Shown here piece by piece: positions 33,452 through 43,799 of a stretch of 64,000 nucleotides of DNA (positions are counted from its first letter, which is position 1; each line of letters starts with the position of its first letter). The DNA lies in the NCBI GenBank assembly GCA_937927415.1, contig CALBDS010000033.1, forward strand, positions 1-64,000, written 5' to 3'. The notes beneath the pieces are model-generated. The model saw only the letters and a list, made by a program, of their open reading frames with translations, ran no database searches and was not told the DNA's origin. The DNA is from an uncultured Rhodospirillaceae bacterium. Its GTDB lineage: Bacteria > Pseudomonadota > Alphaproteobacteria > Azospirillales > Azospirillaceae. Made by a program: the position numbers and the translations under genes.

Positions 33452-36400
33452 TCACTCCCGACCATCGGCTCCTTGCCGCGGTGGGCTTTCATGGTGTCCC
33501 CGAAATGGCAGGGCCATCAGCAGCGTGTGCCTGCCGCCATCGATTGGCAGGCGCACGGCGCCATCGGTCCGGTCGAGACGCGAACCGTCGAGGACCATGT
33601 GCGAGGCGTCACGGTCGCCGTGCGATGCAGCGTCCACACGGATGTCGTAACGGGTCGATTCCACGCTTATCGTGGCTTCGAACCCCGGCCAGGACGCCGG
33701 AATGCAGGGATCGACGGCCAGGAACGCACCCTCGCGGCGGATGCCCAGAATACCCTCCACGCCGGCACGGTACATCCACCCGGCCGCCCCCGTGTACCAG
33801 GTCCATCCACCGCGCCCGGTGTGTGGCGCCACCGAATAGACGTCGGCAGCGACGACGTAGGGTTCGACCTTGTAACGGTCGGTCTCCGCCGGCGTGCGGG
33901 CATGGTTGATCGGATTGACCAGGGCGAACAGAGCGGCGGCCTTGTCGCCGTCACCCAACGTGGCGAACGCCAGGATCGCCCACATGGCGGCGTGGCTGTA
34001 CTGCCCGCCATTCTCGCGCAGGCCCGGCGGGTAGCCGCGGATATAGCCGGGATCAAGCGCCTTTTCATCGAATGGTGGCCGGTCGAACGGCGGCGTGAAC
34101 AGCAGTGCCAAGCCGTCGTCACGCCGGACCAGCAGCGTTTCCAGCGATGCCATCGCCGTCGCGGCGCGTGCGGGGTCGGCAGCACCCGACAGCACGGCCC
34201 AGGACTGGGCGATGGAATCGATACGGCACTCCCCGCACGCCGACGAGCCGAGCCAGGTGCCATTGTCGAACGTCGCCCGGCGGTACCATGCGCCATCCCA
34301 GGCCTCCCGCTCCAGCGCCTGCCGCAGTGCCTCGGCATGGTCGCGCCAGCGGCGGGCACGATCGGCGTCGCGGCCGTCTGCCAGCGGTGCGAACAGCGCG
34401 ATGGTGCGGACCAGCAGCCAGCCGAGCCAGACGCTTTCGCCCTTGCCGTCCTGGCCGACGCGGTTCATGCCGTCGTTCCAGTCGCCGGTGCCGATGAGCG
34501 GCAGCCCGTGGTCGCCGGTCAGGACGAGACACTGGTCGAGGCCGCGGGCGCAGTGTTCGAACAGCGAGGCGGACTCGTCCGCGGCCACCGGCTGGAAGAA
34601 GGCATCGTGCTCGCCGGGACGCAACGCCGGCCCGTCGAGAAACGGCACGCGTTCGTCCAGCACCGCAGCGTCGCCTGAGCCGGCCACATAGGTGGCGGTG
34701 GCGAAGGCGAGCCAGACGCGGTCGTCGGAGATGCGCGTCCGCACCCCTTGCCCGGACGGCGGCAGCCACCAATGCTGAACGTCGCCCTCGACGAACTGCC
34801 GGCCGGCGGCGCGCAGAAGATGGCGCCGCGTTTCATCCGGCTTGGCGAAGCTCAACGCCATGCCGTCCTGCAACTGGTCGCGGAAGCCATAGGCTCCGCT
34901 CGCCTGATAGAAGGCCGAGCGCGCCCAGATGCGGCAGGCCAGCGTCTGGTAGAGCAGCCAGCCGTTCAGCATGATGTCCATCGCCCGGTCGGGCGTCTTG
35001 ACCTGGATGGTGCCGAGCACGGCGGTCCAGTGATCGGACACCGCGTCGAGAACAGTGTCGAGATCGACGTCGCGGTAGCGGCCGATCAGCGCCCGCGCCG
35101 CGTCCGCCGAGGCGGATTGCCCGAGGAACCAGACGATTTCGACCGTCTCGCCGGCTCCAAGCTCGACAACGCTCTGCAAGGCCGTGCAGGGATCGAGGCC
35201 GGCCCCGGCCGCCCCGGACAACGGCGCCCGGCCGACGAGCGCCGCGGGTGCTGCGGGGCCGCCGTTGCGGCCGAAGAACTCGGTGCGGTCGGCCGTCCAC
35301 GCCGTCTGCCGGCCGCCGAGATCGGCGAAGGCGACACACCCGCCGAACGCAAGGTTCCAGGGGTTGCGGGCCAGCATGGCGCCGGTGGAGGGGTCGATCT
35401 CCGTCGCGATGAACGGGGCCGAGGCGCCCCGCGACGCGCCGAGGACCCATTCCGCATAGGCGGTGACCGACAGCGTGCGCGGGCCGACCGAGCGGTTGTG
35501 CAGGGTCAGACGGGAGATCTTGATCGGGTCGGTCAGCGGCACGTATTGCAGAAGATCGAGTGCTATGCCGTGCGCCCGGTGTTCGAAGCGGCTGTAGCCG
35601 TGACCGTGGCGGGCAATGTAGGTTCCGCCGTCGCGGATCGGCTGCGCGGTGGCGGTCCACAGCGCGCCGGTCGCCTCGTCACGGATGTAGATCGCCTCGC
35701 CGGCCGGGTTGCCGACCGGATCGTTGGACCACGGCGTGAGCTGGTTCTCGCGGCTGTTCCCGGCCCAGGTGGAGCCGCCCCCCTCCGCCGCCACCTGGAA
35801 GCCGAAACCGGGGTTGGCGATCACGTTGATCCAGGGGGCGGGGGTCGTGCGGCCGGCGTCGAGAATGGTCACATACTCCCGGCCATCCTTGTCGAAGCCG
35901 CCCAGGCCGTTGAAGAATTCGAGAGGCCCCGGCACCGGTGTCCGCGCCGGCTGGAACGGGTGCGCGTGGAGGGGGTGCGGCGATGCGGGACCGCGGGCGG
36001 GTTCGGGTAGGGCCGGCGGCTGCGGCAGGCGGGCGAGCTGGTCGGCGATGGGACCACGCCGGGCGATCAGCACGACACGGGCCACCGCATGGAGCAGGGC
36101 GCGGGCGTCGGCGCCCATCAGGTCGGTGCGCAGCGCGTAGACCGAGCCTTGCACGAGTTCCTGGCCGAAGCGAGGCCGCGACTGGCTGCTGCGCACCGCG
36201 GTCTCGATGGCGACCTGAAGATCCTGGATGTAGGAGGAGGCGCGCTCGTTGACGATGACCAGATCGACGGCCAAGCGCTTCATGCGCCAATACTCGTGGG
36301 CACGGAGCAACTGGCGGACCTGGGCGATGTCCTCGACGTCGTCGATGCGCAGCAGGACGATGGGCAGATCGCCGGACACGGCGTGCGGCCACAGCCCCGA

Positions 36401-39400
36401 CTGGGGTCCTGCTCCGCGGGCGATGGTTTCGGAAGGAGCACGGAAGCGGGCGTCGGCGTAGAGGATCGGTGCGGCGAGGCGCTGGAAATCCGCCGCCTCG
36501 CCAGTGTCGATATCGAGGTGGCGAAGCTGGACCTGGGCCTGCGTCCACGCCAGGGTCTTGGCCCGGTCGAACGCGTTGCGGTCAGCATGCTGATCGACGA
36601 GATCGAGAAGCTTGGCCTGCGACGACGCGACCACCGTCCAGTAGGCGACCCGCGCAACCTTGCCGGGCGGAATCGTCACGCGCTGCCGGATCGAGAAGAT
36701 CGGGTCGAGAACCGTTCCGACCGTGTTGGACAGCGGACGGCCGTCGGTGATGGCCGCCGCCGTGCCGACGGTGCGGCCGCGCCCGATGAAACGCGCCCGG
36801 TCGGTCTCGTATTGTGGATCGGCCGTGATCGCGCCATCGACGACGGCCAGATGGGCGGCCCAGACCTGGGGTTCGTCGTGCGAGCGCGGGCGGCGGGTGG
36901 CGATCAGCGCGCCGAAGTCGGCGCGGTGCTCGGTCTGGACGAACATCTTGGCGAAGGCCGGGTGGGCGGCGTCGGCGGCCGGGGTGGTCAGGACCACTTC
37001 GGCGTAGGAGGTCAGCTCGATCACGCGCGGCCGGCGCCCGCTGTTGGTCAGCGAGACGCGGCGAACCTCGCCGTCGGCTTCGCCGGAGACCAGGACCTCC
37101 ATGGCGGTGGTGAGCGTGCCGTCGTGCCGGACGAATTCGGCGTGATCCTCGCCGAAGACGACCTCGGCATGGTCCGCCGCGCGTCCGACCGGCTGCGCGC
37201 CGGCGGACCACACATCGCCGTTCTGCACGTCGTGCAACAGGATGAAGGACCCCCAGTCGTCGCGGGTGGCGTCCTCCCGCCAGCGGGTCACGGCGATGTC
37301 GCGCCATTGGCTGTAGCCTGCCCCCGCCGCGGTCAGCATCACTGTGTAGCGCCCGTTCGACAGCAGGTGGGTGATCGGGGCGCCGCCGGAGGCCGGCGTG
37401 GCGAGGCGGCGCACCGTCGATGGTGCGATGCCGGTTCCTGCCGCGGAGGCTTTGACCTCCTCGGCCCGCGGGTGCCCGACGGCGACGTCGCGGGGCATGC
37501 GTTCTTGAAGCAGCAGCTCGCTGGCCTGGATCATCGGCTCGCGGTGAAACCGGGCGCGCATCCGGCCGTCGTGCAGGGCGTTGGCGATGGCGACGATGGT
37601 CATGCCCTGGTGATGGGCCATGACGTTACGGACGATGGCGACGTCCTCGCCCTCGGGCAGCCGGGAGCGGGTGAAGTCGAGGGCCTCGTAGAAGCCGTAG
37701 CGCCCGCAGGCACCCATCCCGGCGAGGCGGTCGTAATTCAACCGGGCGCTGTGCGGGTCCACCATGGCGGCGAGGCCGGTGGCGTAGGGCGCGATGACCA
37801 CATTCTCGGAAAGGCCACGCTTGAGGCCAAGGCCGGGCACGCCGAAGTTCGAATACTGATACGTGAATTCCAGGTCGCGGGCATTGTAGGCGGATTCCGA
37901 GATGCCCCACGGCACCCCCAGCATCCGGCCATAGGCCTGCTGGCGCTCCACCACCAGACGGCTGGTCTGCTCCAGCAGGCTGCCGACCGGGGCGCGCATC
38001 ACCAGCGACGGCATCAGATATTCGAACATGGAGCCGGACCAGGAGATCAGCGCGGATCCGGCACCGACCGGCGTCGCGGCGCGGCCGAGGCGGAACCAGT
38101 GCCGCGTCGTGACGTCGCCTTTGGCGATGGCGAACAGGCTGGCAAGCCGGGCTTCCGAGGCGAGCAGGTCATAGCAACTGGGGTCGAGACTGTTGTCGGC
38201 AAGCGCGTAGCCGATCGACAGCAGCTTGCGCTCGGGGTCGAGAAGGAAGGCGAAATCCATGGCAAGCGCCATCGCGCGCGCCGTGTCGGCGAGAGCGCGC
38301 AGCCGGTCCTTCAGGATGTCCGGCGTCTCGGCGATGTGAAAATGATCACGGCCGTGCTCGATCACCGCCGTCCGCAACGCCCCGATCCAGAACACCAGAT
38401 CCTCGGGCCCGTCGTCCCCGGCCGTAGGCCCAGCCATGGTCCCGGCTATGGGAACGATGCCGTGAGCCGCTCCGGCGGCCTTCTCGGACAGCCGCTTCAG
38501 CGTCGGCACCAGCGTCCCGAGGTCCTGCCCACCGGCCAGTTGGACGGCGATCTCGTCGAGGACGGCGGCAAGCCGGCGCCCGCGCTCCCCACCCGCGGCG
38601 GGCAGAGAGTCGGCGGCCTCGCGCGCCAGGGCGAGGGTGTCCATCATGCCGAGGCGGGCGTCCGGCTCCGAAGCGCCGTCCATCCATTCTTCGCAGGCGT
38701 TGGCGAGCGCGATCAGATGGCCGGCGAGGTTCCCGCTGTCGACCGACGAGACATAGGCGGGATCGAGCACCCGCAGATCCTGCGTTCCATACCAGTTGTA
38801 GAAATGCCCCTTGAACCGGGGGAGCTTCCGCAGGGAGTCGAGCGTCGCCTCCAGCCGTTCGATGGTTTCCGTGGTTCCGGCCCAGCCGAAATCGCGGGCG
38901 GCGACGGCGGAGAGCAGATAGAGGCCGATGTTGGTCGGCGACGTCCGGTGGGCGACGACCGGCTTCGGGTCCTCCTGGAAATTGTCCGGCGGCAGCATGT
39001 TGTCGGCCGGCGTCACGAACGTCTCGAAGAAGCGCCAGGTGCGCCGCGCGGTGAGGCGCAGGGCGCGTGCGTCCGGGTCCGCCATCGCCAGCCGCCGCGG
39101 CACGGCCGGCGACCGGCTGACCCACGCGGCCAGGGCCGGCGCGCCGAGCCACAACAGGGCGAAGGGCAGAGCCACCGGCCAGGACGAGGGCATCACCGCG
39201 ACGGCAGCGGCCGCCAGGGCGAGCCCGAGCGCGGTGCCGCCCGCCATCTCCCGGTAGAAACCGCCGGGTCCCAGCCGTGGACGCCCGCCTGCCTGCGCCG
39301 CCGTCGTCCATTCAAGAAGGTGGCGGCGGGTCACGAACAGCCGGGCCAGCGTCCGCACGATGGCATCGCCCATGCGCCACGCCTGATCGGGCATGAAGGC

Positions 39401-42139
39401 GACCGACAGCACGGTCTGCATCGCGGCCATCCGCAGATCGCCGGCCAGCATCGCGAAGTGATGGCCAAGGCGGATGCCCGGCTGGCGCGGCAGCACGGCG
39501 AAGACCGCCGGCAGGAACGCCGGAACCGCGGTGACGGCGAGCACGAGCAGGACACCCGCCAGGGCGGACGGCATCGGCAGCAGCCAGCACAGGCCGAGGG
39601 TGGCCAGGGTGAACGGCGCCAGCAGCGAGCGCCGCAGGTTGTCCAGCATCTTCCAGCGGCCGACCGGCGGCGTCGCTTGCGGCCCGGTCCGGTGCCCGGC
39701 GATCCAGGGCAGCAACTGCCAGTCGCCGCGGGTCCAGCGATGCTGGCGCTTGGCGGCGACGTCGTAGCGCGACGGAAACTCCTCGACGAGTTCGACGTCG
39801 GAGGCGAGGCCGGCGCGGGCGAAGACGCCTTCGAACAGATCATGGCTGAGCAGCGCGTTCTCCGGAATACGGCCGGCCAGCGCGGCTTCCACGGCATCGA
39901 CGTCGTAGATGCCCTTTCCGGTGAAGGAGCCTTCGCCGAAGAGATCCTGGTAGACGTCGGAGACGGCCGCGGCGTAGGGGTCCATGCCGCCGGGTCCGGA
40001 GACGATCCGCTGATAGAACGATCCCGCGCGGCCGAGTGACAGCGACGGGGTGACGCGCGGCTGCAAAATGGCGTAGCCGCTGACGATGCGCTGCCCGGCC
40101 GTGCCGAACGTCGGCCGGTTCAGGGGATGGGCCATCTTGCCGATCAGCCGGAGAGCCGCGTCCCGCGGCAGCCGGGTGTCGGAATCGAGGGTGATGACGT
40201 AGAGCACGCCGGCCGGCACCTGCGGCGCGCGGCCGGCGACGGGCATGAAGCTGGTGTCGGTGGCGCCGCGCAGCAGCCGGTTGAGTTCGTGCAGCTTGCC
40301 GCGCTTGCGCTCCCACCCCATCCACCTGCCCTCGCCGGCATTGAAAGTCCGGCGGCGGTGCAGCAGCAGAAAGCGGTCGCCACCATCGGGACCCGGCCCA
40401 TGACGGCGATTCAGCCGGTCGATGGCCGCGGCGGCCACGGCCAGGAGAGGGGCGTCGTCCTCCACCACCTCCCGGTCGGCGTCGAGCCCGTCCGAAAGCA
40501 GGGCGAAGGCAAGGTCGCCGCCGGACCCGGAGAGATGGTGGACCTCCAGCCGCTCGATCTGCCCCAGAAGGTCGGCTTCGCTGGTCAGCAGCGTCGGCAC
40601 GGCGACGAGCGTGCGCAGCGGCGGCGGCGGCACGCCGGCCGCCAATTCGAGGCCCGGCAGGGTGGCTGCGCCGAAGAGATGCGCAACCGCGCGGTTGACC
40701 AGCGCCGTCGCCACCTCCACGACGGGCAGGAACCCGATCGCGGTGAACAGGACGAGCCATTCGCCCATGCCGGGAAGCCACAGCGCCCAGACGGCGAGGC
40801 CCATCAGCAGTACCGTGACCGACAGGATCGCACCGGCATAACCACCGATGCCCAGGCGAACGCCGAAGCGGCCGATCCGCAGACGGACCGGCGGCCGGAA
40901 TCCGATGCTCCGTTCCAAGGCGGGGCGCCCCTCGGCGATCAGGTGGTAGCCGGGATCGCCGACGCGCCCGACCTCCACCGCGCCGGACGCGGCCTCTCTT
41001 GCCGCGTGCGCCGCGCTCATCGCCTGATCGGCGATGGCAAGTTCCGGAAGGGGCGAGCCGCGGGCCAGATCCTCGATGGCGCTTCGATAGAGGTTGCGCG
41101 TGGGGAAATCCATGGCGGCAAAACCGCTCGACGCGCGCAGGTGCTCATCGACGAGGCTCACGCTCTCGAACAGGTCCGCCCAGTCGATGTCGGAGATCAG
41201 CCGCATGCTGGTGATGACGTTGCGCACGGTGACGTTGGAAGCGCCCAGTCGCTGCTGAGCGTGCTGAACCACCCCGTCGATCGACGCCCCTTGAAGCCTG
41301 AGCCGCTCCTCCAGCCACCCCAGGGCCGGCGTCGTCCGCGGGTCCTGGTCCCGCAGCCGCTTCGCCAGCTCCGCGGCGAACACGTCGGACAAGGGGCCGG
41401 CGGAGCGCGTGGCGATGTCGGCTTCCAGGGCGGAGCGGGTACTTCCCGACACCAGAAGCCGGTCGGCCAGCGCGTCGGCATCCGCCCGTGCGACGCACCC
41501 GACGGTGATCTGATCGGCAAGCCGGCGCAGGTTTTCGATGAGAACGATACGAAGCGTGATCGCGACCGCCCACAGCTCGCCGATGGTCAGCGGCTGTATC
41601 CGCTGATAGGCGGCAATGAACCGGCGCAGGATGTCGGGATCGACATGGCTGTCGGTGTGGGCGACGAAGGCCCAGGCAAGACCGAACACCCGAGGATAGC
41701 CGGCGAACGGCCCCTCGGCGAGCTTCGGCAATTGCCGGTAATAGCCGGGGGGCAGATCGACGCGGATTTCGCGGATCTGTTCCTCGACGAGATGGTAGTT
41801 GTCGAGCAGCCATTCCGCGGCGGGCACCACGCTGCGACCGCTCTCCACCTCCGCCGCGCTCGCCCGGTAGGCGGCGAGCAGGACCGCGGCGTTGTCGTCA
41901 AGGCGGGTGTGCAGGGAGAGGACCGCGGGCGGCCTGCGCGTGACCGGCTGGGCGGCGGCAAGGCTTTCGGCATGCTGTTCGAGCCGGTCCAGGCCGAAAA
42001 GCTCTTCGCGCACCGGGGCTTGGTCGCTCCAGGGGAGCGGTGGCGTGCGATACCCGAAAGCATGGCGGAGGATCGCGTTCACGAGCGCCTTTCCAGCCGG
42101 TATCGGCTTGTGATTGGCGCCAGAAGGAACCAGCGTCAA
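33452..42139 (-). CDS. ndvB: Cyclic beta-1,2-glucan synthase
   Basis: A 2895-residue protein, the size of NdvB/ChvB/Cgs (about 2830-2870). Membrane segments occur near residues 430-500 and 850-920. The glycosyltransferase 84 region holds YVITLDSDTRLPRDAA near 650 and QHRWTRGDWQLLPW near 800. The C-terminal half has glucan-binding modules and a GH94 phosphorylase domain with GTGDWNDGMN (catalytic Asp) near 2555. The enzyme sits in the inner membrane, starts a protein-linked beta-1,2-glucan from UDP-glucose, elongates it, trims it and cyclises it. The product is a periplasmic osmoadaptation and host-interaction polymer in rhizobia and relatives. Start at 42139 has no better alternative seen. 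No ndvA exporter is visible in the window. Confidence 0.95.
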   Translation of the reverse strand: MTLVPSGANHKPIPAGKALVNAILRHAFGYRTPPLPWSDQAPVREELFGLDRLEQHAESLAAAQPVTRRPPAVLSLHTRLDDNAAVLLAAYRASAAEVESGRSVVPAAEWLLDNYHLVEEQIREIRVDLPPGYYRQLPKLAEGPFAGYPRVFGLAWAFVAHTDSHVDPDILRRFIAAYQRIQPLTIGELWAVAITLRIVLIENLRRLADQITVGCVARADADALADRLLVSGSTRSALEADIATRSAGPLSDVFAAELAKRLRDQDPRTTPALGWLEERLRLQGASIDGVVQHAQQRLGASNVTVRNVITSMRLISDIDWADLFESVSLVDEHLRASSGFAAMDFPTRNLYRSAIEDLARGSPLPELAIADQAMSAAHAAREAASGAVEVGRVGDPGYHLIAEGRPALERSIGFRPPVRLRIGRFGVRLGIGGYAGAILSVTVLLMGLAVWALWLPGMGEWLVLFTAIGFLPVVEVATALVNRAVAHLFGAATLPGLELAAGVPPPPLRTLVAVPTLLTSEADLLGQIERLEVHHLSGSGGDLAFALLSDGLDADREVVEDDAPLLAVAAAAIDRLNRRHGPGPDGGDRFLLLHRRRTFNAGEGRWMGWERKRGKLHELNRLLRGATDTSFMPVAGRAPQVPAGVLYVITLDSDTRLPRDAALRLIGKMAHPLNRPTFGTAGQRIVSGYAILQPRVTPSLSLGRAGSFYQRIVSGPGGMDPYAAAVSDVYQDLFGEGSFTGKGIYDVDAVEAALAGRIPENALLSHDLFEGVFARAGLASDVELVEEFPSRYDVAAKRQHRWTRGDWQLLPWIAGHRTGPQATPPVGRWKMLDNLRRSLLAPFTLATLGLCWLLPMPSALAGVLLVLAVTAVPAFLPAVFAVLPRQPGIRLGHHFAMLAGDLRMAAMQTVLSVAFMPDQAWRMGDAIVRTLARLFVTRRHLLEWTTAAQAGGRPRLGPGGFYREMAGGTALGLALAAAAVAVMPSSWPVALPFALLWLGAPALAAWVSRSPAVPRRLAMADPDARALRLTARRTWRFFETFVTPADNMLPPDNFQEDPKPVVAHRTSPTNIGLYLLSAVAARDFGWAGTTETIERLEATLDSLRKLPRFKGHFYNWYGTQDLRVLDPAYVSSVDSGNLAGHLIALANACEEWMDGASEPDARLGMMDTLALAREAADSLPAAGGERGRRLAAVLDEIAVQLAGGQDLGTLVPTLKRLSEKAAGAAHGIVPIAGTMAGPTAGDDGPEDLVFWIGALRTAVIEHGRDHFHIAETPDILKDRLRALADTARAMALAMDFAFLLDPERKLLSIGYALADNSLDPSCYDLLASEARLASLFAIAKGDVTTRHWFRLGRAATPVGAGSALISWSGSMFEYLMPSLVMRAPVGSLLEQTSRLVVERQQAYGRMLGVPWGISESAYNARDLEFTYQYSNFGVPGLGLKRGLSENVVIAPYATGLAAMVDPHSARLNYDRLAGMGACGRYGFYEALDFTRSRLPEGEDVAIVRNVMAHHQGMTIVAIANALHDGRMRARFHREPMIQASELLLQERMPRDVAVGHPRAEEVKASAAGTGIAPSTVRRLATPASGGAPITHLLSNGRYTVMLTAAGAGYSQWRDIAVTRWREDATRDDWGSFILLHDVQNGDVWSAGAQPVGRAADHAEVVFGEDHAEFVRHDGTLTTAMEVLVSGEADGEVRRVSLTNSGRRPRVIELTSYAEVVLTTPAADAAHPAFAKMFVQTEHRADFGALIATRRPRSHDEPQVWAAHLAVVDGAITADPQYETDRARFIGRGRTVGTAAAITDGRPLSNTVGTVLDPIFSIRQRVTIPPGKVARVAYWTVVASSQAKLLDLVDQHADRNAFDRAKTLAWTQAQVQLRHLDIDTGEAADFQRLAAPILYADARFRAPSETIARGAGPQSGLWPHAVSGDLPIVLLRIDDVEDIAQVRQLLRAHEYWRMKRLAVDLVIVNERASSYIQDLQVAIETAVRSSQSRPRFGQELVQGSVYALRTDLMGADARALLHAVARVVLIARRGPIADQLARLPQPPALPEPARGPASPHPLHAHPFQPARTPVPGPLEFFNGLGGFDKDGREYVTILDAGRTTPAPWINVIANPGFGFQVAAEGGGSTWAGNSRENQLTPWSNDPVGNPAGEAIYIRDEATGALWTATAQPIRDGGTYIARHGHGYSRFEHRAHGIALDLLQYVPLTDPIKISRLTLHNRSVGPRTLSVTAYAEWVLGASRGASAPFIATEIDPSTGAMLARNPWNLAFGGCVAFADLGGRQTAWTADRTEFFGRNGGPAAPAALVGRAPLSGAAGAGLDPCTALQSVVELGAGETVEIVWFLGQSASADAARALIGRYRDVDLDTVLDAVSDHWTAVLGTIQVKTPDRAMDIMLNGWLLYQTLACRIWARSAFYQASGAYGFRDQLQDGMALSFAKPDETRRHLLRAAGRQFVEGDVQHWWLPPSGQGVRTRISDDRVWLAFATATYVAGSGDAAVLDERVPFLDGPALRPGEHDAFFQPVAADESASLFEHCARGLDQCLVLTGDHGLPLIGTGDWNDGMNRVGQDGKGESVWLGWLLVRTIALFAPLADGRDADRARRWRDHAEALRQALEREAWDGAWYRRATFDNGTWLGSSACGECRIDSIAQSWAVLSGAADPARAATAMASLETLLVRRDDGLALLFTPPFDRPPFDEKALDPGYIRGYPPGLRENGGQYSHAAMWAILAFATLGDGDKAAALFALVNPINHARTPAETDRYKVEPYVVAADVYSVAPHTGRGGWTWYTGAAGWMYRAGVEGILGIRREGAFLAVDPCIPASWPGFEATISVESTRYDIRVDAASHGDRDASHMVLDGSRLDRTDGAVRLPIDGGRHTLLMALPFRGHHESPPRQGADGRE

Positions 42140-42199
42140 AAAGGAATCGGGATGCGGCCGGTTGCTCTTGGCGACGGCGAACGGCCGTACCGTTTCGTT

Positions 42200-42331
42200 C
42201 TATGATTTCTTTTTCGGCGCCGCGGCAGGCGGTGTTACTCCCTTGAGCGTCGCAGCCGAAACCGCTACCAGCTCCTTCTTCTGCTTCGGCTTTCGGGCTT
42301 CCCGATTGCTGCGTTTGCGTTCTTTGGCCAT
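42200..42331 (-). CDS. Small basic conserved hypothetical protein (43 aa)
   Basis: A 43-residue protein starting MAKERKRSNREARKPKQKKE and ending PPAAAPKKKS. The pattern MAK-x5-SN(R/K)E-x2-KPK recalls short lysine-rich proteins widespread in alphaproteobacteria with unknown role. A GGAG site lies 6 bases before the ATG. It is between cspA and ndvB on the same strand as both, 60 bases before the ndvB start. Confidence 0.65.
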   Translation of the reverse strand: MAKERKRSNREARKPKQKKELVAVSAATLKGVTPPAAAPKKKS

Positions 42332-42418
42332 GACGGTCTCCTTGGTGGTCCCACAGGGGGCGCGGCTGGTAAAAGGGAAAGGCGCCCCGCACTTTCAGCG
42401 GCGGGGCCGGCGGTGGGC

Positions 42419-42631
42419 TCAGCCGAGAATGGTGAGATTCTTGGCCGCCATCTTGCCGCTCTTGCGGTCGGAAAGCAGTTCGAAGTCCACCTTCTGACCT
42501 TCCTGCAAGCTGGCGATGCCCGCGCGCTCCACGACGCTGATGTGGACGAAGGCGTCATTGCCGCCGACGTCCAGCGCAATGAAGCCGAAGCCCTTTTGGG
42601 CGTTGAACCATTTCACGGTTCCCGTGGTCAT
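42419..42631 (-). CDS. Cold-shock protein CspA family, second copy
   Basis: A 70-residue cold-shock domain: GTVKWFNAQKGFGFI (RNP1 KGFGFI), DAFVHISVVERAG (RNP2 FVHIS), and KMAAKNLTIL at the end. Start at 42631 with AAGGAGG-like sequence just upstream; an in-frame Met 24 bases earlier is less likely. It is about 65% alike by eye to the product of 32541-32750 but faces the opposite way, so the two flank the ndvB block. Confidence 0.93.
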   Translation of the reverse strand: MTTGTVKWFNAQKGFGFIALDVGGNDAFVHISVVERAGIASLQEGQKVDFELLSDRKSGKMAAKNLTILG

Positions 42632-42951
42632 CGGGAAACCTCCTTGTGCAGGCATGGGGATGCTCTCCCGCCATCGCGGGCCGTCGAATGCGCATGATCA
42701 GGCAAGAATATCGTCGGCGCGGCGCTATCCCCGTCAGCGTAAAGACAAGTCGTCCGGCCATTCATCGACGTTTTCAATATGGGGCACGCTACCCGGTAAA
42801 ACAAGAATAATAATAATGATTCGTTCAATTAAAATTATGTGCGCTTATTTTTTTGAGATTATCTGCCAGCCTGTCATCTGAAATTCTGGGTCGTTACGAT
42901 CGATTCATGGAGCCGGTGCCATTTTCGAAACGCCCCACCGCCCTACCTCAC
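42632..42951. other. Intergenic stretch upstream of the second cspA
   Basis: 320 bases without a gene. The middle (about 42770-42860) is AT-rich, with aataataataat-like bases, and probably includes the cspA promoter and leader as well as the 3' end of the response-regulator message. Confidence 0.45.
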
Positions 42952-43614
42952 CTATTTCTGCTTTTCCCCGCCCGCAAAACCGTTGTTGAGGGCCCAGATG
43001 GCGGCCTGCGTCCGGTTCGAAGCGTCGATCTTGCGCAGCAGGCTTTTGAGGTGGACCTTCACGGTTGCCTCGGTGATCCCGAGGTGGTTGGCGATCACCT
43101 TGTTGGAACTGCCGTTCTGCAGGCAGCGCAGGATCTGCGCCTCGCGCTGCGACACCCCTGTGCGCGAGGCCGGCGGGTCGGTGTCGGCGCTGTCGTTCAG
43201 GCGGCCGCTGATCAGCAGCGCGGCCAAGGGGCTGGGGAAAACCTTCTCGCCCACCATGACGAGCCGCAGCGATTGCGCCAGCGCCTCGATCGACATGTCC
43301 TTCATCAGGAACCCATCCGCGCCGGCCGCGATGCCCTTTGCCATGATATCCGTGTCCAGCTTTCCGGTGAGCAGCACCGTGCGCGCCTCCGGGCAAATCA
43401 CCTTGAGCGATCGCACCAGATCCGTACCGCCGTCGATGCCGACGGGATCGATCAGGATGACCTGCGGTGCGTCGCCTTCCAGGGCAACCCGGAGCGCCGC
43501 CGTGAGAGACGGGGCCTCTGTGGCGATGTGGAAGCCCTGCTCCGCGAACAGAGCCTTCAGCCCTTGGCGAAACAGATTGTTCGCGTCGATCAGGGCGACG
43601 GAAACGGATGGCAT
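42952..43614 (-). CDS. NarL/FixJ-type response regulator
   Basis: A 220-residue two-domain regulator. The receiver (about 1-120) has Asp56 in VILIDPVGID as probable phospho-acceptor, Thr83 in LLTGK and Lys105 in FLMKD. The usual acidic pair near the start is reduced to IDAN (one Asp). The LuxR-type helix-turn-helix (about 150-210) has GVSQREAQILRCLQNGSSNK and ANHLGITEATVKVHLKSLLRKI. It binds DNA as a dimer. Start at 43614 matches the family N-terminus MPSVSVALIDANNLFRQG. No kinase gene is adjacent; the large hybrid kinase at 45591-50192 is the nearest candidate partner. Confidence 0.9.
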   Translation of the reverse strand: MPSVSVALIDANNLFRQGLKALFAEQGFHIATEAPSLTAALRVALEGDAPQVILIDPVGIDGGTDLVRSLKVICPEARTVLLTGKLDTDIMAKGIAAGADGFLMKDMSIEALAQSLRLVMVGEKVFPSPLAALLISGRLNDSADTDPPASRTGVSQREAQILRCLQNGSSNKVIANHLGITEATVKVHLKSLLRKIDASNRTQAAIWALNNGFAGGEKQK

Positions 43615-43728
43615 GAGCGGACACTCCGAGGGGGCATGATCCAGACAACCTACTCTCAAGAAGGTGGAACGGCGACACGCTCGTTAGAGAATTTTTAACC
43701 ATAAATAGAAGGTTGCTCGGCTCCCATG

Positions 43729-43760
43729 CCCAACCGCCCAACCGCCCAACCGCCCAACCG
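43729..43760. repeat. Four tandem copies of an 8-bp repeat
   Basis: The unit CCCAACCG occurs four times without interruption, 115 bases upstream of the response-regulator start and just after the next minus-strand gene's stop. Such short tandem arrays can gain or lose units by slippage and so change promoter spacing. Confidence 0.85.
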
Positions 43761-43799
43761 GAGCCGACCCATGGGCCGTCGGGCAGCCAAGCCGGCGCA

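Noticed and set aside
36089..40039. A 1316-codon plus-strand open frame inside ndvB
   Set aside because: Antisense shadow of the conserved glucan synthase; low-complexity composition rich in Gly, Arg and Ala with no domain.
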